Made by a program: the position numbers and the translations under genes. The notes below the pieces were generated by a model, which made no database searches, was not told the origin of the DNA, and saw only the letters and a program-made list of their open reading frames with translations. Shown piece by piece: positions 1-7,415 of a stretch of DNA of 20,898 bases; positions within the stretch are counted from its first letter, which is position 1, and each line of letters starts with the position of its first letter. The DNA is taken from assembly GCA_016302725.1 (NCBI GenBank), contig JAEDNB010000013.1, forward strand, positions 1 to 20,898, in the 5' to 3' direction. The stretch comes from Lentisphaeria bacterium (GTDB lineage Bacteria > Verrucomicrobiota > Lentisphaeria > Oligosphaerales > Oligosphaeraceae).

Positions 1-63
1 ATCCTCTTCGTGGGAGTGGTGGGCGCAGGAGCAGGAGTGGTGGCAGGGCATGGGGAGGGGCAT
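1..63 (-). CDS. N-terminus of a His/Cys-rich protein, cut by the window edge (tentative)
   Basis: Read leftward from an ATG at 63, the frame stays open to the window edge. It gives 21 residues, of which the stretch MPCHHSCSCAHHSHEED is rich in His and Cys. A second in-frame ATG at 51 is an alternative start. Such His/Cys-rich tails are common at the N-termini of metal-transport or metal-chaperone proteins, but too little is visible to name a family. Support is indirect: the composition is unlike random GC-rich sequence, and a TATAGT -10-like box (104-109, minus strand) would give a leader of about 35 nt. There is no Shine-Dalgarno sequence; the upstream bases are C-rich, as for several other genes here. 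The plus-strand reading of the same bases is a Gly-rich frame that could instead be the tail of an upstream gene or no gene at all. Confidence 0.33.
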   Translation of the reverse strand, partial: MPLPMPCHHSCSCAHHSHEED

Positions 64-72
64 GGGGAGGGG
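49..72. repeat. two tandem copies of CATGGGGAGGGG
   Basis: Positions 49-60 and 61-72 are identical 12-bp units. A further short direct repeat, GGAGTGGTGG, occurs at 13-22 and 34-43. The tract is strongly purine-rich on the plus strand. If the leftward gene is real, the tandem unit supplies both of its alternative ATG starts. Confidence 0.7.
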
Positions 73-79
73 GTGTGTT

Positions 80-111
80 TTGGGGAAGCGGTTCCAGGGG
101 CGTACTATAAT
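80..111 (+). promoter_or_regulatory. candidate promoter for the sugar-hydrolase cluster
   Basis: A perfect TATAAT lies at 106-111. The best -35-like match is TTGGGG at 80-85, with a long 20-bp spacer, so the -35 assignment is weak. Transcription would start near 118 and leave a leader of about 150 nt before the ATG at 269. The opposite strand of the same bases reads TATAGT (104-109), so the site could also, or instead, serve the leftward gene. Confidence 0.45.
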
Positions 112-194
112 GCGGCGGATAGGGGAGTCCTTCCGGCGGGCGGGGCGTGCAGAGAGGGGAAGGGGCATGATCTTTCCGGACGTCCTCTCTCTCC

Positions 195-243
195 GGGAAG
201 GGGGGCTTCCCCCTCCTCCCTCATTCCCGGGCTTCCCCCTCCT
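195..243 (+). repeat. leader hairpin with a duplicated 3' arm
   Basis: GGGAAG (195-200), loop GGGGG, and CTTCCC (206-211) can form a short stem in the leader of the GH42-like gene. The 15-bp stretch GGGCTTCCCCCTCCT is present exactly twice, at 203-217 and 229-243. The single GGGAAG arm could therefore pair with either copy. No U-tract follows, so it does not look like an intrinsic terminator. Confidence 0.5.
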
Positions 244-268
244 TCCCTTTCCTTAAAAAACCCCATAA

Positions 269-3200
269 ATGGCCCGCCTCGCCCTCCTTTCCGCATTGGC
301 GCTCCTTCTCCCCTGCCTCTGCCTTCCCGCCGCCGAACCCGCCCACCGGGAAATCTACTATTCCGGGGAGAACTCCAGCTATTTTGAATCGGAGTTCGAG
401 TGGAGCGAGGCGGGGATGGATTCCTTCTCCGATTTCCTCCTGGCCTACGTCCCGGAGGAGCGGGCCACGGAAATCCGGATCCGCCCTCTCAGGGAGAGCA
501 ATCTGCGCTATCCCTTCTCCCTGGCCTTCCCCCGGGGAATCCGCGCCTGCCAGAAGATTGTCTTCCGCCTGCGGAACCTGGGGGAGAAGCCCCTGGGCTT
601 CCACCCGGGCTGGCTGACTTCCCGGGAGGGGGTGGTGGGCACCACGAACTACTACGGGTGGTATTTCCACTACCAGCCCGTCCTGCCCGCCGACGGCCAG
701 TGGCATGAATACACTTTCACCATCTCCCCGGACTCCCAGGTGGGGAACGGCCATGACGAACTCTCCCCCCTCCCGCTCTTCCGCCCCTTCGGACGCTTCG
801 TCTTCTGGACAGACCCCGAAAACCAGCAGGCCGGGGACCTCATCCATTTCCAAATCGGCGAGATCCGGGGGGAGGACGAGGTGGCCTGCCAGGGCAGGGT
901 CCAGTGGGAGGGCCCACTTCCCCAGGACCTGGTGGCCGGCGCCACCCTGCCGCTCCCGGGGTTCCAGGCCATCTTCTCCGGCCGGGACCCCCTCCTCCTG
1001 GCCACCAGGCTGACCCTCCGGCGGGAGGGACAGGACGACTCCTGCCCCCCCGTGGCCATCCCCCTGGAGGATGTCCTGCGGCAGGAAGGAAAGTGGAGCC
1101 GCCCCGCCGGGGAGGTGCCCCTCACTCCCTTCCTGAAGAGCGGCACATACCGCATACGCCTGGAATGCGGAGAGGCGGAACTGGACGGAATGGAGTGGAC
1201 CGCCCAAATCCAGGGACGCAGCCCCGAACTGCCCCGGATGTCCGTGAGGCCCTGGAAGGGACGCCCCACCATCTTCCGGGGGGAGGAGCCCATGACGGGC
1301 ATCATGCGCGCCACCTACACCACCGAAGGGCCCAAGGGCATCCGCGCCTTCTCCCAGGCGGGGGTCAAGATCTTCGGCTTCTGCTCCACCCCAACGGAGG
1401 GGGGATATAGCCTGGAAACCCTCACCGAATACGCCCCCGGACAGTATGACTACGCCCAGTTCGACAGCCGGATGCGGAACACCCTGGAGGTCAATCCGGA
1501 CGCCATGGTCATCGTGCGCCTCTACCTCCATGCCCCCCTCTGGTGGACCCAGAGGCACCCCGAAGAGGTGGCCATGGTGGCCCATCCCTTCCGCAAGGAG
1601 ACGCCCCCCGCCCCCTTCGTCTGGTTCCAGGGACGCCCCGTCCCCTCCTGGGCAAGCCGCCTCTGGCGGGACTACACCAGCCAGGGACTGCGCAGGATGG
1701 TCCAGTTCATCCGGGAAAGCCCCTACGCGGACCGGGTGGCCGGCTTCGTGCTCGCCAGCGGACATACCGAGGAATGGATGGAGTGGGGCAGTTTCGACAA
1801 CCGGGTGGGGGACTATTCCCGCCCCGCCCTGAAGGCTTTCCGGGAGTGGCTCGCCCGCAAATACGGGGATGACGCCGCCCTGCAGGCGGCCTGGGGGGAT
1901 GCCCAGGCCACCCTGGAGAACGCCACCATGCCCCTCCCCTGGGAGCGCTTCGAGGCGGACTACCCCGGCGTGCGCCTGAAGGGGAGCCCCGGCGCCCAGC
2001 GCCAGGCGGACTATTTCCGCTATCACAGCGAGACGGTGGCCGGATGCATCGAGGAATTCTGCCGCGTGGTGAAGGAGGCCTGCGACAGCCGCCTCCTGGT
2101 GGGCGCCTTCTACGGATACTACGTGGAGCTTAGCGGCTCCATCCCCCTGATGAACTCCGGGCACCTGGGGGTGGGCGGGCTCCTGGAGTCCCCCTGGCTG
2201 GATTTCCTCTGCAGCCCCACCGGATACCAGATGCGGCAGACGGGTGGCGCGGGGGTCTCCTATCCCTTGGGGGCGGCCGACTCCCTCCAGCTCCACAACA
2301 AGTTCTGGTTCGTGGAGAATGACATCCGCACCTATGACACCCCCAATGTCACCCTGGGGCGCCCCGAGACCCCCGAGGGAGACGTTCTGCAGCAGAACAA
2401 GGAGGTGCTCCACAACCTCCTCTCCGGCATGGCGCAGTGGTGGTTTGACGTGGGCCATATCCACTTCCATTCCCCCCTCCTCATGAAGGCCATCGCAGAC
2501 CTCGCCGCCGTGGCCGAGAAAATCACCCAGGAGCACTCCCGGGAAAGCGTCGCCCAGGTCGCCCTGGTACTGGACGAACCCTCCCTGGACTGGGTGACCA
2601 TGAGCGCCCCCCCCATCCATGGCGCCGCCATGGAGAACCAGCGGGTCCTGGCCTTCATGGGAACCCCCTACGAGGTCTATCTGGCCTCCGACCTGGACAG
2701 GCTCCCCTCCCGGATCAAACTTGTCATCCTCCCCACCTGCCTCCAGGAAAGCCCCGCCCTCCGGCAGGCCATCCAAAGGCTCCAGGAGGAGGGGCGCAAC
2801 CTCCTTTTCCTGGGCACGCCAGGAGTCATCCCCGCGGAGGGGGAGGAGGGCTCCACGCCCACGGAAGCCGCCCGCCGCCTCACCGGGCTCCCCCTGGAAT
2901 ACTCCCAGGTCTCCAATCTCTCCGCCAAGCTCCGCTTCATCCCCCAGGAGGGCTGGATGGGACGGGAGGAGACCGGGGAGGATGTGGCGGGAAGCTTCTG
3001 GCAGTCCGGAAAAACCACCTACCTCCAGGCCCGCCTGGACCCCGGCCATCCCGGCCTGGTCCGGCTGGGCAGTGACGCAAATGGCAACGTCATCGCCGGA
3101 GCCGTGGAGAACCCCGCCGGCGGCTTCACGGCCTTCTGCAGCCACTTCACCCTTCCCCATGCCTTGATTGCCGCCTTGATGCGCCGGGCGGGAGTCCACC

Positions 3201-3412
3201 GCTACGTGGAGTCCGGAGACCAGGTGTGGGCCTCCCCAGAGGTGGTGGCGGTGTGCGTGAGGGAGGGGGGGGAGAAGCGCATCCAACTGCCGGAAAAAGC
3301 CTCCCGCGCCACGGATATGCTGAACGGGGAGGTCTTCCCCGTGGACGGGGAGGGCGTCTTCTACGCCCCCTTCGACCCCCTGGCGACCCGCGTCTTCCTC
3401 CTGGAACAATAG
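269..3412 (+). CDS. exported GH42-like (beta-galactosidase-type) glycoside hydrolase
   Basis: This 1,047-residue protein has a Sec signal peptide (residues 1-22, hydrophobic core ending near LPAA), so it should act outside the cytoplasm. Residues 25-200 and 205-315 look like beta-rich accessory domains. A GH42-like TIM barrel spans about 330-755. It contains a HTEEW segment at 499-503, where an acid/base glutamate is expected, and WFVEND with Glu683, a good nucleophile candidate. Residues 760-970 resemble the glutamine-amidotransferase-like trimerisation domain of GH42 enzymes, and a small beta domain ends the protein. It is longer than classical GH42 enzymes (650-700 residues) because of the N-terminal domains. 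The ATG at 269 fits the signal peptide but has no Shine-Dalgarno; a pyrimidine-rich tract precedes it. The substrate is probably a beta-galactoside or related glycoside and cannot be read from sequence. It heads a cluster with two GH20-like genes. Confidence 0.8.
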   Translation: MARLALLSALALLLPCLCLPAAEPAHREIYYSGENSSYFESEFEWSEAGMDSFSDFLLAYVPEERATEIRIRPLRESNLRYPFSLAFPRGIRACQKIVFRLRNLGEKPLGFHPGWLTSREGVVGTTNYYGWYFHYQPVLPADGQWHEYTFTISPDSQVGNGHDELSPLPLFRPFGRFVFWTDPENQQAGDLIHFQIGEIRGEDEVACQGRVQWEGPLPQDLVAGATLPLPGFQAIFSGRDPLLLATRLTLRREGQDDSCPPVAIPLEDVLRQEGKWSRPAGEVPLTPFLKSGTYRIRLECGEAELDGMEWTAQIQGRSPELPRMSVRPWKGRPTIFRGEEPMTGIMRATYTTEGPKGIRAFSQAGVKIFGFCSTPTEGGYSLETLTEYAPGQYDYAQFDSRMRNTLEVNPDAMVIVRLYLHAPLWWTQRHPEEVAMVAHPFRKETPPAPFVWFQGRPVPSWASRLWRDYTSQGLRRMVQFIRESPYADRVAGFVLASGHTEEWMEWGSFDNRVGDYSRPALKAFREWLARKYGDDAALQAAWGDAQATLENATMPLPWERFEADYPGVRLKGSPGAQRQADYFRYHSETVAGCIEEFCRVVKEACDSRLLVGAFYGYYVELSGSIPLMNSGHLGVGGLLESPWLDFLCSPTGYQMRQTGGAGVSYPLGAADSLQLHNKFWFVENDIRTYDTPNVTLGRPETPEGDVLQQNKEVLHNLLSGMAQWWFDVGHIHFHSPLLMKAIADLAAVAEKITQEHSRESVAQVALVLDEPSLDWVTMSAPPIHGAAMENQRVLAFMGTPYEVYLASDLDRLPSRIKLVILPTCLQESPALRQAIQRLQEEGRNLLFLGTPGVIPAEGEEGSTPTEAARRLTGLPLEYSQVSNLSAKLRFIPQEGWMGREETGEDVAGSFWQSGKTTYLQARLDPGHPGLVRLGSDANGNVIAGAVENPAGGFTAFCSHFTLPHALIAALMRRAGVHRYVESGDQVWASPEVVAVCVREGGEKRIQLPEKASRATDMLNGEVFPVDGEGVFYAPFDPLATRVFLLEQ

Positions 3413-3532
3413 CACCCCTCCTCCCGGAGACCGGGCTCCCCACTCCTTTTCCCACTCCCTTTCCTGCCATCGTCCCGGGCCTGGCCGCCCCCCTTGTTTC
3501 CCGTATCCCCTTCCTTGCCAAGGACACCCCTT

Positions 3533-5392
3533 ATGACCGCCACACTCTTGCATCACCGTTGGGCGCAGTTGGACCTGGCCCGCCAGATGGAATCCCTCCC
3601 CTTCATCCGCCAGTTCATGGAAGTGTCGGCCAAGGCGGGATACAATGGCATCCTGCTTTATCTGGAGGACCGCGTCCGCACGGCCTGCTATCCCTGGGCG
3701 AAGGACGGGGAGTGCTTCACGCCCGAGGAGATCCGCGGCCTGGTGGAATACGGGCAGGGGCTGGGGCTGGAACTGGTGCCCTGCGTGGCCACCCTGGGGC
3801 ACGCCGAACGCTTCCTGGCCCACCCGGAGCTGGTCCATCTCTCTGAACTCCAAGGGGACATGAAGGGGCGCTTCGGAGGGACGATGAAGCAGACCTTCTG
3901 CCCCACCCATCCCCAGTTCTATCCCTTCCTCCTCCAATATCTCAAGGAGGTGGCGGAACTTTTCCCGTCCCCCTATTTCCACGCCGGCCTGGACGAGTTC
4001 TGGGACTACTGCCTGTGCCCCCGGTGCCGGGAGAAGGCCCCGGACCTGGCTTCCCAGGAGGCTCTCTTCGTGGAGCACGTGGAGAAGGTGCGGCAGGGGC
4101 TGGAGAAGTGCGGGAAGACCATGATGATGTGGTCCGACATGTTTGAATACTACCCCAAGGCCCAGGAGAAGATCTCCCGGAAGGTGGTCCTGGTGGACTG
4201 GCAGTACCAGGAGGATGTCCGCCGGTATGTCCACCATCTCTTCGACGTCTTCTCCGAAGACCGCCAGGGCCTGAACCAGCGCCTGGGCTTTACCAATTTC
4301 GTGGCCCCCGCCGACATGACCTACCGGAACGGGCAGTCCCTCCTGGAATGCGTCCAGGGCAGGGGCGCGGAGGGCTTCATCCAGACCAGCTGGGAGAAGC
4401 GGGACACCTATATCTACCACTCCCTTCCCATCTTCGCCTTCAATGCCCGCCTTGCCGCCGGCAAGGGGCCGGAGGAGGCCACCGGCGAGATGATGGAGCA
4501 GCTATTCGGCACCCGGGACGCCCTCCTCACCCGGGGCGTGACCCTGGGCCTCACGCTGCCCCGGGGACGCCACTTCCAGAAGCTGTCCCGGGATTTCCTC
4601 CTCACCCGGGATTTCCGCGGCCTGCCCCTGGCCCTCAACGAGGGATATGCCGCCGCCGCGCTCCTTCTGCGGGAGCGGGGAGGCCTCGTGACCACCGAGA
4701 TGGGAAGCCGCATCCTGGTGGACCTCCAGGAGACCCTGGAGGAGGAACTGGCGGCCGCGCGCCTGAAGGCCCTCCTCCACCATGCCCTGGACGGGCATCC
4801 CCTGGAAAGGGCGGAGTGGGACGAGGCGGTGAAGGCACTGAAGGGACTCCTGGACCGCCGCTGCGACCATTGGCGGGAATGGCGGGAAGGCGTGGAAGGG
4901 GAGGAGGCCTTCCGACGGCAGTGCGCCGAAATCCTGGAAGGGGTGGAGCGCCTGGGAGGGGAGGCAAACTGCCCCCACTGCGTCCGCCTGCGTATCTGCG
5001 CCCCGGACGGATACACCATTGAAACCCTCTCCGTACGCCTCCAATACCAGGAGAAGGGGCCCTGGCACCAGGTCTTCCAAGGCGGGGTGAAGGCCCACGA
5101 CCTGAACCACGCCCTGGCGGAAATCTTCCTGCCCTACCAGCCCGCCCAGGAGGGGCGCCCTGTGGCAGTGAAGGTGGAGGCCTGGGGAATGGGCGGCGAG
5201 GGTGTCTGCCATGTCCTGGTGGACGGCATGGCCCCCAGGGCCATCCTCCAGGTGGAGGGGATGGTCCAGAATCCGGAGCATCTCCTGGTGGACAATGTGA
5301 ATTTCGCCTGGTTCGGGAGCCAGTCCACCCAGGAGGCGTATTTCCAGCAGCCCATGGCCCAGATGGTCCACGGGGTTACGCTGGCGCTTTGA
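3533..5392 (+). CDS. GH20-like glycoside hydrolase, tandem paralogue 1
   Basis: This 619-residue protein has no signal peptide, so it is probably cytoplasmic. Residues 8-330 form a TIM-barrel region like GH20 beta-N-acetylhexosaminidases. The motif HAGLDE (150-155) matches the family signature H-x-G-x-D-E, with Asp154-Glu155 as the likely polarising/acid pair. It is followed at once by CLCPRC (Cys160, 162 and 165). Residues 330-480 look helical, and the C-terminal 140 residues are beta-rich and unassigned. The ATG at 3533 is chosen because AAGGA (3520-3524) sits 8 nt upstream and the alignment with the next gene begins there; the frame also opens 13 codons earlier, at 3494. The gene lies 120 bp after the GH42-like gene, with only a weak CCCGG/CCGGG hairpin between, so cotranscription is likely. 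Hexosaminidase-type activity on short intracellular saccharides is inferred; the exact substrate is unknown. Confidence 0.72.
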   Translation: MTATLLHHRWAQLDLARQMESLPFIRQFMEVSAKAGYNGILLYLEDRVRTACYPWAKDGECFTPEEIRGLVEYGQGLGLELVPCVATLGHAERFLAHPELVHLSELQGDMKGRFGGTMKQTFCPTHPQFYPFLLQYLKEVAELFPSPYFHAGLDEFWDYCLCPRCREKAPDLASQEALFVEHVEKVRQGLEKCGKTMMMWSDMFEYYPKAQEKISRKVVLVDWQYQEDVRRYVHHLFDVFSEDRQGLNQRLGFTNFVAPADMTYRNGQSLLECVQGRGAEGFIQTSWEKRDTYIYHSLPIFAFNARLAAGKGPEEATGEMMEQLFGTRDALLTRGVTLGLTLPRGRHFQKLSRDFLLTRDFRGLPLALNEGYAAAALLLRERGGLVTTEMGSRILVDLQETLEEELAAARLKALLHHALDGHPLERAEWDEAVKALKGLLDRRCDHWREWREGVEGEEAFRRQCAEILEGVERLGGEANCPHCVRLRICAPDGYTIETLSVRLQYQEKGPWHQVFQGGVKAHDLNHALAEIFLPYQPAQEGRPVAVKVEAWGMGGEGVCHVLVDGMAPRAILQVEGMVQNPEHLLVDNVNFAWFGSQSTQEAYFQQPMAQMVHGVTLAL

Positions 5393-5399
5393 GTCCCTG

Positions 5400-5437
5400 C
5401 CGCCGCCCGGGGAGGGACTCTTCTCCCCTGGCGGCGG
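5400..5437 (+). promoter_or_regulatory. strong composite hairpin between the two GH20-like genes
   Basis: CCGCCGCC (5400-5407) pairs with GGCGGCGG (5430-5437). After one mismatch, GGGGAG (5409-5414) pairs with CTCCCC (5423-5428) around an 8-nt loop. A competing 8-bp pairing joins GAGTCCCT (5391-5398, overlapping the upstream stop) to AGGGACTC (5413-5420). No T-run follows, so this is more likely an mRNA processing, stability or attenuation element than a simple intrinsic terminator. Confidence 0.55.
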
Positions 5438-5490
5438 GTCGTGGCATGCGTAGTTTGTTTCAGCAGCCGGAGAAGGAAGCGTTTTTTCCT

Positions 5491-7371
5491 ATGATGCAGT
5501 ATCGTTGGGCGCAGATGGATTTAGGGAGCCAGATGGAGTCCCCCGACTTCATCCGGCGCTATATGGACCAGGCGGCGAAGGCCGGATACAATGGAATCTT
5601 CCTGAGCCTGGCCGGCAGGGTGAGGACGGCCTCATTCCCCTATCCGCCTGACGGCCAGTGCTATACGGAAGATGAGCTGCGGGGGCTGGTGGATCATGCC
5701 CGGGGGCTGGGGCTGGAGGTGGTTCCCTGCGTGCCCACCCTGGGCCATGTGGGGCAGTTCCTGAAATTCCCCCAGCTGGCCCCCTTGGCGGAAGTGCAGG
5801 GGGAGATGAAGGGGCGCTTCGGCTGGGGGGTGCGGGATTCCTACTGCCCCACCCATCCCCGCCTCTATGAATTCCTCCTGCCCTACCTGCGGGAGGTGGC
5901 CCGCATCTTCCCCGGCCCCTTCTTCCATGTGGGGCTGGACGAATTCTGGGACTACTGCCTGTGCCCCCGGTGCCGGGAGAAGGCCCCGGACCTGGCGGGG
6001 CAGGCGGCGCTCTTCGCGGAACATGTGGAACGCCTCCGGCAGTGCCTGAAGGAATGCGGGAAGACCATGATGATGTGGTCCGACATGTTCGAGTACTACC
6101 CCGAGGCCCAGGAGAGGATTTCCCGGGAGGTTGTCCTGGTGGACTGGCAATACCAGGAGGATGTGCGGCGCTATGTGCATCACCTCTTCGACGCCTTCTC
6201 CGAGGACAGGCTGGCCCTCAACGGGAAGATGGGCTTCACCACCTTCATCGCCCCGGCGGAGATGACCTACCGCAATGGGGAGAGCTACCTGGCGTGCGCC
6301 CAGGGCAAGGGTGTCCAGGGCTTCATCAACACCTGCTGGCTGAAATACGACACCTCCCTGCTGCGCACCCTGCCTACCATCATCTACAATGGATACCTCC
6401 TCCAGGGGCTGGCGCCGGCGGAGGCCACGGGGCGGATGATGGAACAACTCTTCGGCACCCGGGACCCCCTGCTGGCCTCCGGCGTGACTCTTGCCCTCAC
6501 CATGGGGCCGCCCCTCCACTTCAAGGCCTGGGAGAAGAACGCCCTCTTCTCCCGGGATTTCCGGGGGCTTTCCACAGAGGAGCGGGAGGAAGCCGCCACC
6601 GCCCTGGAGATGCTTCGGCAGCGCTGCGGCCTAGTGCAGGAGGGCCTGGGGCGGGAGATTCTCCTGGACCTCATGGATGCCATGGAGGAGCGGACGATTG
6701 TGGACGACTTGAGGGAGGGGATCCATGCCGCCCTGGATGGGCGACCCCTCCAGGAGGAGGCGCTTCGCCAGGCCCAGGGGAGGCTGGCCTGCCTCCTGGA
6801 CCGCCTGGCCGCCCGGTGGGACCGCTGGCGGGGAGGCCTGTCCGCCTGGAAGAATTCCTTCCGGGAGAACCGGGAGCGCCTGTTGGGAGGGGTCTCCCAG
6901 GCCCTGGCGGAGTTGAAGGAGTGCCGGTTTGTGCGCCTGCGCCTTTGCGTGCCCGACGGGTATGTGGTGGAGAAGGTGGGGGTCAGCCTCCAGTTCTCTC
7001 CCCAGGGACCCTGGAGGCGGATCTTCCACGGCGGGGCGAAGCCCCAGGACTTGAACCATGCCTTGGCGGAATTCTTCCTGCCCTACCGTCCCCAGGCGGG
7101 CGAGGGGCGCCCAGTTGCGGTGAAGTTGGAGGCCTCGGGCATGGGCGGGGTGGGCTTCTGCCATGTGCTGGCGGATGGATGCGCCCCCAGGGCCATCCGG
7201 GAGGTCATGGGAATGGTCCAGAATCCCGAGCATCTCCTGGTGGACAATGTGAATTTCGCCTGGGCGGGGTCGCAGTCCACCCGGGAGGCCTATTTCCATC
7301 CCGCCCAGGCCGAGGCCATCCACGGCGTCGTCCTGGAAGTGGCGCCGCCGGAGGAGTGCGGGCGTCCTTGA
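5491..7371 (+). CDS. GH20-like glycoside hydrolase, tandem paralogue 2
   Basis: This 626-residue paralogue of the preceding protein is similar along its whole length. It has the catalytic motif HVGLDE (146-151; Asp150-Glu151) followed by CLCPRC (Cys156, 158 and 161), and no signal peptide. The C-terminal region NPEHLLVDNVNFAW is shared with its partner. The frame is open from 5389, but the start is placed at 5491 (MMQYRW). There the similarity to paralogue 1 begins and the lengths match (619 and 626). AAGGA at 5473-5477 lies upstream with a rather long 13-nt spacer; an ATG at 5446 is the alternative. The TTGTTTC upstream element occurs 36-39 nt before both starts and the 3' flanks are alike, so the duplication included flanking DNA. 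It is probably an intracellular hexosaminidase-like enzyme with a related but perhaps distinct substrate: the residues after the barrel strand GFI[QN]T differ (SWEKR versus CWLKY). Confidence 0.72.
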   Translation: MMQYRWAQMDLGSQMESPDFIRRYMDQAAKAGYNGIFLSLAGRVRTASFPYPPDGQCYTEDELRGLVDHARGLGLEVVPCVPTLGHVGQFLKFPQLAPLAEVQGEMKGRFGWGVRDSYCPTHPRLYEFLLPYLREVARIFPGPFFHVGLDEFWDYCLCPRCREKAPDLAGQAALFAEHVERLRQCLKECGKTMMMWSDMFEYYPEAQERISREVVLVDWQYQEDVRRYVHHLFDAFSEDRLALNGKMGFTTFIAPAEMTYRNGESYLACAQGKGVQGFINTCWLKYDTSLLRTLPTIIYNGYLLQGLAPAEATGRMMEQLFGTRDPLLASGVTLALTMGPPLHFKAWEKNALFSRDFRGLSTEEREEAATALEMLRQRCGLVQEGLGREILLDLMDAMEERTIVDDLREGIHAALDGRPLQEEALRQAQGRLACLLDRLAARWDRWRGGLSAWKNSFRENRERLLGGVSQALAELKECRFVRLRLCVPDGYVVEKVGVSLQFSPQGPWRRIFHGGAKPQDLNHALAEFFLPYRPQAGEGRPVAVKLEASGMGGVGFCHVLADGCAPRAIREVMGMVQNPEHLLVDNVNFAWAGSQSTREAYFHPAQAEAIHGVVLEVAPPEECGRP

Positions 7372-7373
7372 GT

Positions 7374-7405
7374 CCCCGGGCGGCTTGCCCCTCGGGGGGG
7401 CTTGG
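7374..7405. terminator. GC-rich inverted repeats between convergent genes
   Basis: The 44-bp gap between the convergent GH20-like and beta-helix genes can form alternative short stems: CCCCG (7374-7378) with CGGGG (7393-7397), or GCCCC (7387-7391) with GGGGC (7397-7401). No T-run is present. The bases after the stop (GTCCC, then GGCGGCGGG about 32 nt later) resemble those after the first GH20-like gene, as expected if the duplication carried its 3' flank. Confidence 0.3.
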
Positions 7406-7415
7406 CGGCGGGGCG

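Noticed and set aside
221..4420. Open frame of 1,399 codons on the minus strand
   Set aside because: It lies antisense to the GH42-like and first GH20-like genes, both of which carry recognisable motifs. Its composition is Gly/Pro/His/Glu-rich with no domain. Long antisense frames are expected in GC-rich genes.
5389..5490. Longer N-terminus of the second GH20-like protein, overlapping the first gene's stop
   Set aside because: The added residues fall in the hairpin region, do not match paralogue 1, and have no ribosome binding site. The similarity begins at 5491.
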